Origin: Streptomyces klenkii
GTDB lineage: Bacteria; Actinomycetota; Actinomycetes; Streptomycetales; Streptomycetaceae
DNA length: 48,797 nt
Direction: 5' to 3'
Assembly: GCF_003626645.1 (NCBI RefSeq)
Contig: NZ_RBAM01000026.1
Location: 1-48,797 of the forward strand
Shown: one piece after another, positions 18,369 to 26,812 of the stretch
Numbering within the stretch: position 1 is the first letter of the stretch
How the letters are laid out: each line of letters starts with the position of its first letter
Notes under the pieces: generated by a model
The model's database searches: none
The model's input: only the letters and a program-made list of their open reading frames with translations
What the model was told of the DNA's origin: nothing
Program-made: the position numbers and the translations under genes

Positions 18369-20225
18369 TCACTTGGCGCAGATGTTCTTGTCGTCCGCTT
18401 CGACCCTTTGGATGTCCTCCGGCGCCTTTGCCGGCGCTTCGACGTGGACCGGGGTGCCCGCGGCCTTGAAGTCCGAGCCCAGCGTGAGGGTCATCTCGGC
18501 CGGGGCCGTGGTGGCGGAGCTCTGCTTGAGGGCGTCGGCGGACAGGCCCATCACGTCGGCGAGGCGGCGCGCCTGGTCGGCCTGGGCCGGGGCGAACTCC
18601 AGAACCGTCTTGTCGACCTTCTTGCCGCCGGAGGCGTTGCCGCCGTTGCTGCTGCGGACGAGGCCCTTGCTGTTCTGCATCCAGCTGACGGCCTCCTGGG
18701 CCGCGCCCATCCGGCCGCTGCCGTTGAGCACCTTGACCCGGACGGCCGCGGGCGCCGAGCGGGGGCCCTGGAGCAGGGCGGCCTGCTTGGCGTCGGCCTG
18801 CTCCTGCTGCTTCTTCTCCTTCTCCTTCACCTCGGTGAGGGAGACGTCCTGACGGACCATCGCGAACAGCGGCTCGGCCTTCGCCTTGTCGAGGACGACC
18901 GTCTTGTGGTGCGGGCCCTCGGCGGGGTTGTCGACGACGGGGACGGTCGCGAAGGTGATGTTCTTGAGGTTGACCCGGCTGAGGTCCTTCGCCAGCCTGG
19001 TCAGGTCGCTGACGGATCCTATGCCGGAGTCGACGGTCAGTGACTTCGTCGCCGCGTCACCCAGGTTGTAGAGCTTCTTGGGGTTGGTGAAGGTGTCGTC
19101 GGACTTCATCTCGCGGATCATCGAGCTCAGGAACTGCTGCTGGAGCTTGATGCGGTCCAGGTCGCTCTCGAAGCCGACGCTGTGCCGGGTGCGGACGAAC
19201 GCGAGCGCGTCCTCGCCCTCGATCTTGTGCCGGCCCTTGCTGAGCTTGAGGTGCGACTTGGGGTCGTTGATGTCCTTGGCCAGGCACACCTCGACGCCGC
19301 CGACCGCCGACGACATCTTCTTGACGGCGTTGAAGTCGGCCATCATGAAGTGAGTGACCTTCAGGCCCGTGAGCTGCTCGACGGTCCGCCAGGTGCAGCC
19401 GGGGTCGCGCTCCTCCTGGCCCAGGCTCTCGTTGAAGCGGACGCCCTTCGAGCCGGGAATGCTCTTGGTCTTCCCGTCCTTCTTGGTGGTGCACTCCGGG
19501 ATGTCGGTGATCATGTCGCGCGGGATGGAGAGCGCGGTGGCGTTCGACCGGTCCTCGGAGACGTGGAAGAGGAGGGTGGTGTCGGCGTGGCCGACGCTGC
19601 CCTCGTCGCCGTAGCCCGCGTTGCCCTCGCCGTCACGCTTGTCGGTGCCGATGACCAGGATGTTGACGGGGCCCTTGGTGACGGCGCCGTTGTTGATGCC
19701 GACGTCAACCTTGTTGAGGTTGTTGTTGAAGTGCTCGTAGAGCAGATACGCGCCCAGCGAGCCGCCCACGAGGACGAAGGCGAGCGTGCCGCCGGTCCAC
19801 AGCAGGACCTTCTTCTTCGTGGACTTCTTCGGCTTCGGCTTGCGCCTGCCCGTCGCGGCGGCAGCTTTGGCGGCCGCTGCCCTGCTCCCGGTCTTGGTCC
19901 CTGCCTTGCCGCCCGCCGCGGCCCCCGGCTTGGCCGCGGGCGAGCCCCGGCGGCCGGTGGCACGGGGCCCCGGCACCTCCCGGCGCCCGCCGGGCGCCGC
20001 CTTGGGGCGCGCGGCCGCGCCGGAAGATGCCTTCGAGGACGGCGCGAAGGAACTGGCGGAGCTGCCGGGTTCGGTGATCGCCGAAGGGGAAGAGCCCGGC
20101 CCCGGGGCCGGCCCCGCCCCGTCGGCATGGTCGAGACGCAGCTCGTAGCTGCCGGTTTTGGGGTCGTAGACCCACTGGTCGGCGGGGTCGATACCGCCCG
20201 CCCGCCCACGGCCTTGCGCGTCCAC
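18369..20225 (-). CDS. LCP family cell-wall ligase 4 with LytR_C domain
   Basis: 618 residues, the longest of the set. The N terminus holds a QWVYDPKTGSYELRL motif (17-31), seen in Streptomyces LCP proteins as I recall, then a very basic Ala/Lys/Gly-rich stretch to residue 139. A membrane helix (about 140-163) leads to an LCP domain with NILVIGTDKRDGEG, ADTTLLFHVS, SIPRDMITDIP, VRFNESL, and VRTRHSVGFESDLDRIKLQQQF. LytR_C begins at about 495 (VRVKVLNGSGRMGA). The start is GTG at 20225 with GGAGGA about ten bases upstream. In the active-site arginine segment DLDRIKLQQ deviates slightly from DLGRMxRQQ. Likely acts outside the membrane on cell-wall glycans. Confidence 0.9.
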   Translation of the reverse strand: MDAQGRGRAGGIDPADQWVYDPKTGSYELRLDHADGAGPAPGPGSSPSAITEPGSSASSFAPSSKASSGAAARPKAAPGGRREVPGPRATGRRGSPAAKPGAAAGGKAGTKTGSRAAAAKAAAATGRRKPKPKKSTKKKVLLWTGGTLAFVLVGGSLGAYLLYEHFNNNLNKVDVGINNGAVTKGPVNILVIGTDKRDGEGNAGYGDEGSVGHADTTLLFHVSEDRSNATALSIPRDMITDIPECTTKKDGKTKSIPGSKGVRFNESLGQEERDPGCTWRTVEQLTGLKVTHFMMADFNAVKKMSSAVGGVEVCLAKDINDPKSHLKLSKGRHKIEGEDALAFVRTRHSVGFESDLDRIKLQQQFLSSMIREMKSDDTFTNPKKLYNLGDAATKSLTVDSGIGSVSDLTRLAKDLSRVNLKNITFATVPVVDNPAEGPHHKTVVLDKAKAEPLFAMVRQDVSLTEVKEKEKKQQEQADAKQAALLQGPRSAPAAVRVKVLNGSGRMGAAQEAVSWMQNSKGLVRSSNGGNASGGKKVDKTVLEFAPAQADQARRLADVMGLSADALKQSSATTAPAEMTLTLGSDFKAAGTPVHVEAPAKAPEDIQRVEADDKNICAK

Positions 20226-20454
20226 GGTCGCTTGAATCCTCCGTCGGTGCCACGCGGCGCCTACCCCCCGAGGCGCTCGGTCACGTCGTCTGTGCAGTGC
20301 GCGGTCAGCCCGGCCGTGCGCACCGGATCGCTCACACTATCCGCCCAGTTCAGCGTCAAGCGACGCCGGTGACAAATTCCACTCCCCTACAACTGGGCAA
20401 TCTGCTCAATCCCTTCGCGCGAACCGGGAAATCCGTTCGTGCGGTTTGAGCGAT

Positions 20455-21933
20455 TCATCCACAGATGCCGCGTGCGGCCGTGGTCCCCTCGTACGTGGGG
20501 GGAGTGGTCGGCCGGGGCGAACCGGCGGAGGAGGCCGGTGCGCTCGCATTTGCCGAGAAATTACTACCAGAGGGCACGGCCGTACCGTTCTGCCCACCGG
20601 TCCCGCGCGGTGCGCGGGGAACGCCCGGCGCTGCCGGACCTGCCGTCCCCCCAGTACCCGGCGTCCACGCCGACCCTCCCGTTCCCCCCGTATTTCCGCT
20701 TCCCGTGGGCCCCTGCGGGCTGCCGGGCCCCTCCTGGCTCCCCTGCCCCGCAGGACCCTCCGTACCGTCAGGTCCCTCCTCGGCCCCGGGCTTGCCGGCC
20801 CCCGGCCGCCCGCCCCCCGGCTTGTTCTCCGCCGCCCGGACGTTCCCGTTCACCGACACCGGCCGGTCCTCGCGCAGTTGCTTGAAGAGCTGGTCGGCGT
20901 CCGGCTGCACCAGTTCGTCCCGGTTGGGGTTGTACGGGTACGGGCGGCGCGGCACCGTCAGGAACTGCGCCCGGTCGCTCGGGACGGTCCGCACGGTGCG
21001 CACCAGGTCGTACATCTTCCGCAGCGAGTCGAGCCCGGAGTCCGTGGTGAGCGAGGAGGTGGCCGCGTCCAGCACCGGGTAGAGCCGGGCGGGGTTGAGC
21101 AGCACCCCGTCGCTCTTCATCTCCTTGAACAGGGCACCCAGGAACTGCTGCTGCCGCCCCATCCGCTCGGTGTCGCTGCCGCCGCCGAGGCTGTAGCGCG
21201 CCCGTACGTAGCCCAGGGCCTGCTCGCCGTGCAGGGTCTGCCGGCCGGCGGGCAGCTTCAGCCGCGCCTCCTGGTCGTCGACCGGCTGCCGCAGGCACAG
21301 CTCGACCCCGTCGACCGCGTCCACCAGCCGCTTGAACCCGTTGAAGTCCAGGATCAGGTGGTGGTCGATGCGGATGCCGCTGATCTTCTCGACGGTGCGG
21401 ATCGTGCACGCCGCGCCCGCCTGCTCGTACGCCCAGTTGAACTGCGCGAAGCGCTCGTTCGTCTCCGTGCCGTCCGGCCGCCGGCAGCGCGGGATCATCG
21501 ACATCAGGTCGCGCGGCAGGCTGACGGCCGTCGAGCTCTTCCGGTCGGCGGCGAGGTGCAGCAGGATCGTGGTGTCCGAGCGCTGCGTGCCCTTGTCCCC
21601 GCCGTACTGGCCGTTGCCCGCGCCGCTGCGCGTGTCGGAGCCGATGATCAGGATGTTCTGGGCGCCCTTCACCAGGGCGACGGGGCGCTCCTTCTCCCAG
21701 CGCCGCAGCTCGTCCGCCGTCGCCGTGTCCGTGGTGATGTTGCTGTTCAGCCGCTCGTAGAGGAACCAGCCCACCGCCACCACGGCCAGCACCGCCAGCG
21801 CCGTGCCCAGGGCCAGCCAGCGTAGCCAGCGGCGGCGCCGCCGGGGCGCGGGCGGCCGCTCGTCCGGCTCCTCGAAGAAGGCGGAGCAGGACGGGGAAGC
21901 CGGGGGGCCGGGCCTTCCTGGGCTGTGGGTCAC
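20455..21933 (-). CDS. LCP family cell-wall ligase 5, Gly/Pro-rich tail
   Basis: 492 residues. A Pro/Arg-rich N terminus and membrane helix (about 37-58) precede the LCP domain (about 85-290) with NILIIGSDTRSGAGNGQYGG, SDTTILLHL, SLPRDLMSMIP, and VRARYSLGGGSDTERMGRQQQF. In the last motif, RARY replaces the usual R.RH, so the histidine is lost. Instead of LytR_C the C terminus (about 345-492) is an extracellular low-complexity Gly/Pro/Ser/Thr tail. The GTG at 21933 has GAGGAGG about 14 bases away, longer than usual. Genes 3, 4 and 5 follow each other on the strand but with 150-230 base gaps, so separate promoters are possible. Confidence 0.88.
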   Translation of the reverse strand: MTHSPGRPGPPASPSCSAFFEEPDERPPAPRRRRRWLRWLALGTALAVLAVVAVGWFLYERLNSNITTDTATADELRRWEKERPVALVKGAQNILIIGSDTRSGAGNGQYGGDKGTQRSDTTILLHLAADRKSSTAVSLPRDLMSMIPRCRRPDGTETNERFAQFNWAYEQAGAACTIRTVEKISGIRIDHHLILDFNGFKRLVDAVDGVELCLRQPVDDQEARLKLPAGRQTLHGEQALGYVRARYSLGGGSDTERMGRQQQFLGALFKEMKSDGVLLNPARLYPVLDAATSSLTTDSGLDSLRKMYDLVRTVRTVPSDRAQFLTVPRRPYPYNPNRDELVQPDADQLFKQLREDRPVSVNGNVRAAENKPGGGRPGAGKPGAEEGPDGTEGPAGQGSQEGPGSPQGPTGSGNTGGTGGSAWTPGTGGTAGPAAPGVPRAPRGTGGQNGTAVPSGSNFSANASAPASSAGSPRPTTPPTYEGTTAARGICG

Positions 21934-22109
21934 GGCTGCGCTGTGTCCCTCCTCGGAGGAATCCGTACGGTCGGCCGCACGGCCGGGGAAGGCCGTACGC
22001 CCGTGGCGGTACGGGTCGCGCGGCTCGCAGGCCGGTGGCCGTACGGGTCTCGCGGTCCGTACGGCCGATCATCGCCCGGGTGCGGCGGCGCGGCAGCGCC
22101 GGAGGGCCG

Positions 22110-22862
22110 TCAGGGGGCCGTCACGGTGACGCGCTCACTCTCCCGGCGCTTCTCCAGGCCGCCGCCGGAGAGCCGGTCGAGGTGGCGGCACAGCACCACC
22201 GAGCCGCCCGCGGCCAGCGGTGCGAACAGGCCGGCGGACAGCCCGTCCCAAGTGTCGTAGGGCAGGCCGGACAGCATCCGGGAGCCCGCGCCGAGCCCGT
22301 GCTGGAGGGCGTCCGTGCGCGCCCGCTCCACCAGCTCGGCGCCCGTCAGCTCCAGCCCGCCGACGGCGAGCGCGGGGGCGTCCGGGTCGACGGGGGCGTA
22401 CGGGGCGAAGCGGTCGCCCTGGCTCGGCACCTCGACGGCGTAGTCGGCGAAGCCCGCGGGCGGCTGGGGGAACCGGCCGCCCAGGGGGCGCAGGGCCAGC
22501 GCCACGCGCTCGCCCGAGCACTTACGCGCCTCCTCCAGCGTGTCCGGCCCGCTGACGACGAGGTCCGCGGCGGCCGGATCGCCGCCGACGTCGGCCAGCA
22601 CGCCGGCGGAGGAACAGGCCAGCAGCCAGACGGCCGTCTGCCAGTGGGCGGGCAGCAGCAGGGCGAGCCGGTCGCCGGGCTCGGCGGCGAGCTCGCCCTG
22701 GAGCAGATTGGCGGTCTTCGCCACCCAATTGGCGAAGGTGGCCACGGACAATTCCACGCGCTCGCCGGTGGCGTCGTCGTAGAAGGTCACGAGCGGGCGG
22801 GCCGGATCCGCGGAGAGCGCGGATCGCAGCAGGTCGGCGGGGGTGCGATCGGTGGCGTTCAT
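22110..22862 (-). CDS. TIGR03089 family protein (truncated AMP-binding-like)
   Basis: 250-residue actinobacterial protein of the TIGR03089 type, resembling the N-terminal part of acyl-CoA synthetase/adenylating enzymes. The start (RPLVTFYDDATGERVELSVATFANWVAKTANLL) matches the opening strand-helix of AMP-binding proteins. The ATP P-loop (usually SSGTTGxPKG) and the C-terminal lid are absent, so adenylation activity is unlikely. A substrate-binding, scaffolding or regulatory role is possible. It is immediately upstream in transcription of the LCP 5 gene on the same strand (176-base gap). A homologue sits beside an LCP gene in mycobacteria too, as I recall, suggesting a functional tie to cell-wall ligation. 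Function unknown. Confidence 0.8.
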   Translation of the reverse strand: MNATDRTPADLLRSALSADPARPLVTFYDDATGERVELSVATFANWVAKTANLLQGELAAEPGDRLALLLPAHWQTAVWLLACSSAGVLADVGGDPAAADLVVSGPDTLEEARKCSGERVALALRPLGGRFPQPPAGFADYAVEVPSQGDRFAPYAPVDPDAPALAVGGLELTGAELVERARTDALQHGLGAGSRMLSGLPYDTWDGLSAGLFAPLAAGGSVVLCRHLDRLSGGGLEKRRESERVTVTAP

Positions 22863-22983
22863 CCGCGTCAGCGTACGCGGCGGCGCGGCGGCCGGTCAGC
22901 CGGAAGGACGACGCCGAAGGGGTGGGTACGCGCACGCGGCGCAGCCCTGCCACCACTTGACGAATGGACAGATTTATAGGCTT

Positions 22984-24459
22984 ATGTCCAAGATTTTCGG
23001 TATGCGTGGAATCCTTGTCTCCTCGACCGTGACCGCCTGCGCCGCCGCCCTCACCCTGCCCTTCCTCGCCGGCCCCTCGGCCGCCACGTCGTCCACCCAC
23101 GACCCGGACGTCACCGCGCGCTCCGTGCCCGGCAGCACCCAGTCGCTGCCGCTCGTCCCGCTCCGCGGCGCGCACCACGGCGGCGGCCACGCCAAGGGCC
23201 ACGCCAAGAAGCGCACGGCCGGCCCCGAGCCCACCTCCACGGAACAGGGCCTGCCCCAGCTGGAGGTCAAGCCCTTCTCGCTGGTCGGCATCGTCTGGGA
23301 CGACGCCGGCGCCGAGCTGCGCGGCCACGCCCAGGTGCGCACCCGCCCCGTCGGCAGCAGGGACTGGGCGGACTGGCAGGAGGTCGTCACCCACGACGAC
23401 GACCGGCCCGACACCGACTCCAGCGAGGCCCGCGCCGGGCGGCTGCGCGGCTCCACCGCCCCCCTGTGGGTCGGCGCCTCCGACGCCATCCAGGTGCGCG
23501 TGCGCCCTGACGGCGCGAGCGGACGCACCCCCGGCGGCGCCCTGCCCGCCGGGATGCGCCTCGAACTGGTCGACCCCGGCGTGGACCGCGCCCGCTCCGC
23601 GGCGCCGCCCGTCCCCAGCGAGAACGAGCTCGCCGCCTCGGCCGCCAACGTCCCGCTCGCCCCCCTCGGCTCCACCGAGATCCCCGCCCTCGCCAAGCCG
23701 GCCTCCGAGGGCGACGTCGAGTACACCGGCCCGGGCGACCAGCAGACCCCCGGCCCGGGCGAGATGGAGACCGACGACGAGGAGGGCGGCTATCCGCTCG
23801 ACGACTACGACACGGACACCCCCGACCGCCCCGGCTCCTCCGAGGGCGGCCGTTACGTCGGCCCGCGCCCCCGCATGGTCACCCGCGCCGGCTGGGGCGC
23901 CGACGAATCGCTGCGCGAATCCGGCTTCGTCTACACCGGAGCCGTCCGCGCGGCCTTCGTCCACCACACGGCCTCCGGAAACCGCTACTCCTGCTCGCAG
24001 TCCGCATCCGTCATTCGTGGTATTTACCGCTACCACGTTGTGAGCAGCGGCTGGCGGGACCTCGGCTACAACTTCCTCATCGACAAGTGCGGCACCATCT
24101 ACGAGGGCCGCTCCGGAGGCGTGGCCAGGCCCGTCAAGGGCGCGCACACCCTCGGTTTCAACAGCAACAGCATGGGCATCGCCGTTCTCGGAACGTACGG
24201 AACCACCAACCCGTCCACCGCGGCGGTCGACGCGGTGGCGGACCTCACCGCATGGAAGCTCGGGCTGTTCGGCGCCAACCCGGCCGGCACGGCGAGCCTG
24301 GTCTCCGGAGGCGGGAATCTGTACAAGAAGGGCACCAAAGTCCGGCTCAAGGCGATTTCCGGGCACCGCGACGGCTTCTCCACGGAGTGCCCCGGCGACC
24401 GCCTCTACGGCAGGCTCGGCGGCGCCCGCTCCGTCGCGGCCCGCCTCCAGGGGCGCTGA
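22984..24459 (+). CDS. Secreted PGRP-type N-acetylmuramoyl-L-alanine amidase
   Basis: 491 residues. An N-terminal signal peptide (MRGILVSSTVTACAAALTL, cleavage near residue 37) is followed by a Pro/Gly/Asp-rich region and a beta-rich segment (about 95-205). The C-terminal amidase_2/PGRP domain spans about 296-488. Zinc ligands expected from the family are H327 (in FVHHTA), H461 and C469 (GHRDGFSTECPG, eight apart as in T7 lysozyme); the Lys of T7 lysozyme is replaced by T467, normal for PGRPs. It would cleave the bond between muramic acid and L-alanine in peptidoglycan. The start may be ATG 22984 or ATG 23002, neither with a good ribosome site. TTGACG at 22957-22962 may be a -35 box. Confidence 0.88.
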   Translation: MSKIFGMRGILVSSTVTACAAALTLPFLAGPSAATSSTHDPDVTARSVPGSTQSLPLVPLRGAHHGGGHAKGHAKKRTAGPEPTSTEQGLPQLEVKPFSLVGIVWDDAGAELRGHAQVRTRPVGSRDWADWQEVVTHDDDRPDTDSSEARAGRLRGSTAPLWVGASDAIQVRVRPDGASGRTPGGALPAGMRLELVDPGVDRARSAAPPVPSENELAASAANVPLAPLGSTEIPALAKPASEGDVEYTGPGDQQTPGPGEMETDDEEGGYPLDDYDTDTPDRPGSSEGGRYVGPRPRMVTRAGWGADESLRESGFVYTGAVRAAFVHHTASGNRYSCSQSASVIRGIYRYHVVSSGWRDLGYNFLIDKCGTIYEGRSGGVARPVKGAHTLGFNSNSMGIAVLGTYGTTNPSTAAVDAVADLTAWKLGLFGANPAGTASLVSGGGNLYKKGTKVRLKAISGHRDGFSTECPGDRLYGRLGGARSVAARLQGR

Positions 24460-24540
24460 CCGGGCGCGGCGGAACCCTCCGGTCTGCATACACTGGCCGC
24501 CGATCACGGCCCGGCCCCAGCAGGAAGCAGAGACGAATCC

Positions 24541-25641
24541 TTGACTAAGACGTCTTCTTCGCCAGAAGCGATCCTCCTGGTCGGTGGCAAGGGAACCCGG
24601 CTGCGCCCGCTCACGATGAACACGCCCAAACCGATGGTGCCGGCGGCGGGCGTGCCCTTCCTGACGCACCAGCTGGCGCGGGCCCGCGCGGCGGGCGTGG
24701 AGCACATCGTGCTCGCCACGTCCTACCTGGCGGAGGTCTTCGAGCCGTACTTCGGCGACGGCTCCGCCCTCGGCCTCCACCTCGAGTACGTCACCGAGGA
24801 GGAGCCGCTCGGCACCGGCGGCGCCATCCGCAACGTCGCCTCCCGGCTGCACTCCGGGCCGGACGACCCCGTCCTGATCTTCAACGGCGACATCCTCACG
24901 GGCCTGGACATCGAGGCCCTGGTGCACACGCACCGCACCGCGAACGCGGACGTCTCCCTGCACCTCACGCGGGTCGAGGACCCCCGGGCGTTCGGCCTGG
25001 TCCCCACCGACGCGACGGGCAGGGTGACGGCGTTCCTGGAGAAGCCCCAGACGCCCGAGGAGATCGTCACCGACCAGATCAACGCGGGCGCGTACGTCTT
25101 CAACCGCTCGGTGATCGACAGCATCCCGGCGGACCGCCCGGTCTCGGTCGAGCGCGAGACGTTCCCGGGCCTGCTGGCGGCGGGCGCGCACTTGCAGGGC
25201 ATGGTCGACTCGACGTACTGGCTGGACCTCGGCACGCCGCAGGCCTTCGTCCGCGGCTCGGCCGACCTGGTCCTGGGCCGGGCCCCGTCCCCGGCGGTCC
25301 CCGGCCGCTGCGGCGACCGCCTGGTCCTGGACACGGCCGACGTCGCGCCGGACGCCAAGCTGACGGGCGGCACGGTCGTCGGCGCGGGCGCGCGCGTGGA
25401 GCCGGGCGCCCGCGTGGACGGCTCGACGGTCCTCGACGGCGCGGTCGTCGAGGCGGGCGCGCAGATCCGCGACTCGCTGGTGGGCGCGGGCGCGCGCATC
25501 GGGGCGCGCACGGTGCTGGACGGCGCGGTGATCGGCGACCGGGCGCACGTCGGCGCGGACAACGAGCTGCGGGCGGGAGCCCGGATCTGGTGCGAGGCGC
25601 GGATCCCGGCGGGCACGATCCGGTTCTCGTCGGACCAGTAA
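24541..25641 (+). CDS. Mannose-1-phosphate guanylyltransferase / NDP-sugar pyrophosphorylase
   Basis: 366 residues. Nucleotidyltransferase domain (about 8-240) with the signature AILLVGGKGTRLRPLT, KPMVPAAGVPF, NGDILTGLD and EKP. A left-handed beta-helix of hexapeptide repeats (about 262-355: GAGARVEPGARVDGSTVLDG and following) completes it. It should convert mannose-1-P and GTP to GDP-mannose, as for the mycobacterial protein in the same place near whiB/fbi genes. Glucose-1-P uridylyl- or thymidylyl-transfer cannot be excluded by sequence alone. manB and manA in this window supply mannose-1-P, which favours the GDP-mannose assignment. Start is TTG at 24541 with AGGAAG upstream. Confidence 0.87.
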   Translation: MTKTSSSPEAILLVGGKGTRLRPLTMNTPKPMVPAAGVPFLTHQLARARAAGVEHIVLATSYLAEVFEPYFGDGSALGLHLEYVTEEEPLGTGGAIRNVASRLHSGPDDPVLIFNGDILTGLDIEALVHTHRTANADVSLHLTRVEDPRAFGLVPTDATGRVTAFLEKPQTPEEIVTDQINAGAYVFNRSVIDSIPADRPVSVERETFPGLLAAGAHLQGMVDSTYWLDLGTPQAFVRGSADLVLGRAPSPAVPGRCGDRLVLDTADVAPDAKLTGGTVVGAGARVEPGARVDGSTVLDGAVVEAGAQIRDSLVGAGARIGARTVLDGAVIGDRAHVGADNELRAGARIWCEARIPAGTIRFSSDQ

Positions 25642-25690
25642 GGGACGAAGCAGCCCCGACCGGGCGGGTCGCCGGACGTACCCTGGCCTG

Positions 25691-26593
25691 ATGGCGACCC
25701 GCACATGGACCCCACCCGCCCCGTACGACATGGGGCGCACCTTGGGCGTCCTCGCGCGCGGTCCGGGCGACCCCGCCTACCGCGTGGATCCGGACGGCTC
25801 CGTGTGGCGGGCCAGCCGCACTCCGCAGGGCCCCGGCACGCTCCACCTGACCAGCGAGCGGGGCCGCGTCCACGCGGAGGCGTGGGGCCCCGGCGCGGAG
25901 TGGCTCCTGGAGACGCTCCCGGCCCTCCTGGGCGCCGCCGACGACCCGGACGCCTTCACGCCCCGCCACCGCCTCGTCCACGAGGCGCACCGCCGCCACC
26001 AGGGCCTCAGGCTGACCCGTACGGGCCTGGTCCTGGAATCGCTGATCCCCTCGGTCCTGGAACAGAAGGTCACGGCCGACGAGGCGTACCGGGCCTGGCG
26101 CCTCCTCCTCCACCAGCACGGCGAACCGGCCCCCGGCCCGGCACCCCGCATGCGCGTGATGCCCAGTGCGCAGGCCTGGGCGATGATCCCGTCCTGGGAC
26201 TGGCACAAGGCGGGCGTGGACGGCAAACGGGCAGCGACGATCGTCCGGGCGGCCCGGGCGGCGGCGCGCCTGGAGGAAGCGGCCGCCATGGACGACGCCC
26301 GAGCGTCAAGACGCCTGCAAGCGGTCCCGGGCATCGGCCCGTGGACGGCGGCCGAAACGCTCCAGCGCAGCAACGGCTCCCCCGACGCCGTCACCGTGGG
26401 CGACCTCCACCTCCCCAAGGTGATCGGCTACGCCCTGACGGGCGCCGGAGGCACCGACGACGAGGCCATGCTGGAACTCCTCACCCCGTACGAGGGCCAA
26501 CGCCACAGGGCCTGCCGCCTGATCCTCCTCACCAGCGTGAGACCCCCACGCAGGGCACCACGCTTCGCGGTGAACGACATGAGGGCGCTCTAG
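25691..26593 (+). CDS. DNA-3-methyladenine glycosylase, AlkA-like (HhH-GPD)
   Basis: 300-residue base-excision repair glycosylase removing alkylated purines. The HhH-GPD core (about 115-280) shows SLIPSVLEQKV near residue 118, and the helix-hairpin-helix LQAVPGIGPWTAAETLQRS (about 215-233), followed by DAVTVGDLHLP in which D238 is the expected catalytic aspartate. The N-terminal part is beta-rich as in AlkA but shorter. No iron-sulfur cysteine cluster is seen. ATG at 25691, 49 bases after the guanylyltransferase, so it may be read on the same transcript. No Ada-type regulator is nearby. Confidence 0.87.
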   Translation: MATRTWTPPAPYDMGRTLGVLARGPGDPAYRVDPDGSVWRASRTPQGPGTLHLTSERGRVHAEAWGPGAEWLLETLPALLGAADDPDAFTPRHRLVHEAHRRHQGLRLTRTGLVLESLIPSVLEQKVTADEAYRAWRLLLHQHGEPAPGPAPRMRVMPSAQAWAMIPSWDWHKAGVDGKRAATIVRAARAAARLEEAAAMDDARASRRLQAVPGIGPWTAAETLQRSNGSPDAVTVGDLHLPKVIGYALTGAGGTDDEAMLELLTPYEGQRHRACRLILLTSVRPPRRAPRFAVNDMRAL

Positions 26594-26664
26594 ATGGGGT
26601 CGTAAACGACCAGGGCCCTCTGACGAGGGCGGGAGGCTACCGGGGCTGACGACGGCGGGAGGGG

Positions 26665-26795
26665 GCCGGGGCCGCAGGGGCAGGATCCCTGGACGCTGAC
26701 GTGTATTTGTGGCGCCAAGTGCGGGGCAAGAACACGCAAGAGGGGAAGGGCGCCGTAAATATACGGTCCAGGGACCCTGCCCCGGAGGCCCCGGC
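26665..26795 (+). ncRNA. Long imperfect stem-loop between convergent genes
   Basis: Nested arms can pair over about 131 nt: 26665-26673 with 26787-26795, 26677-26684 with 26776-26783, 26686-26694 with 26766-26774, and 26700-26716 with 26749-26765. The 32-nt apical loop (26717-26748) is purine-rich and there is a 5-nt bulge at 26695-26699. The inner 17-bp helix has an AT-rich core, strikingly unlike the surroundings. Its three non-Watson-Crick positions are all G-U on the plus-strand RNA. It lies between the 3' ends of the glycosylase and fbiB, so it may be a bidirectional terminator, a structured small RNA or a decayed mobile palindrome. Nothing known is recognised. Confidence 0.6.
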
Positions 26796-26812
26796 GCCCG
26801 GCCCCGAAAGAA

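Noticed and set aside
11508..21933. LytR-type transcriptional regulators
   Set aside because: Old database name only; the proteins have a membrane helix followed by an extracellular LCP catalytic domain and no DNA-binding domain.
22522..25740. Minus-strand frame of over 1000 codons
   Set aside because: Antisense to the amidase and guanylyltransferase, with low-complexity composition and no recognisable domain.
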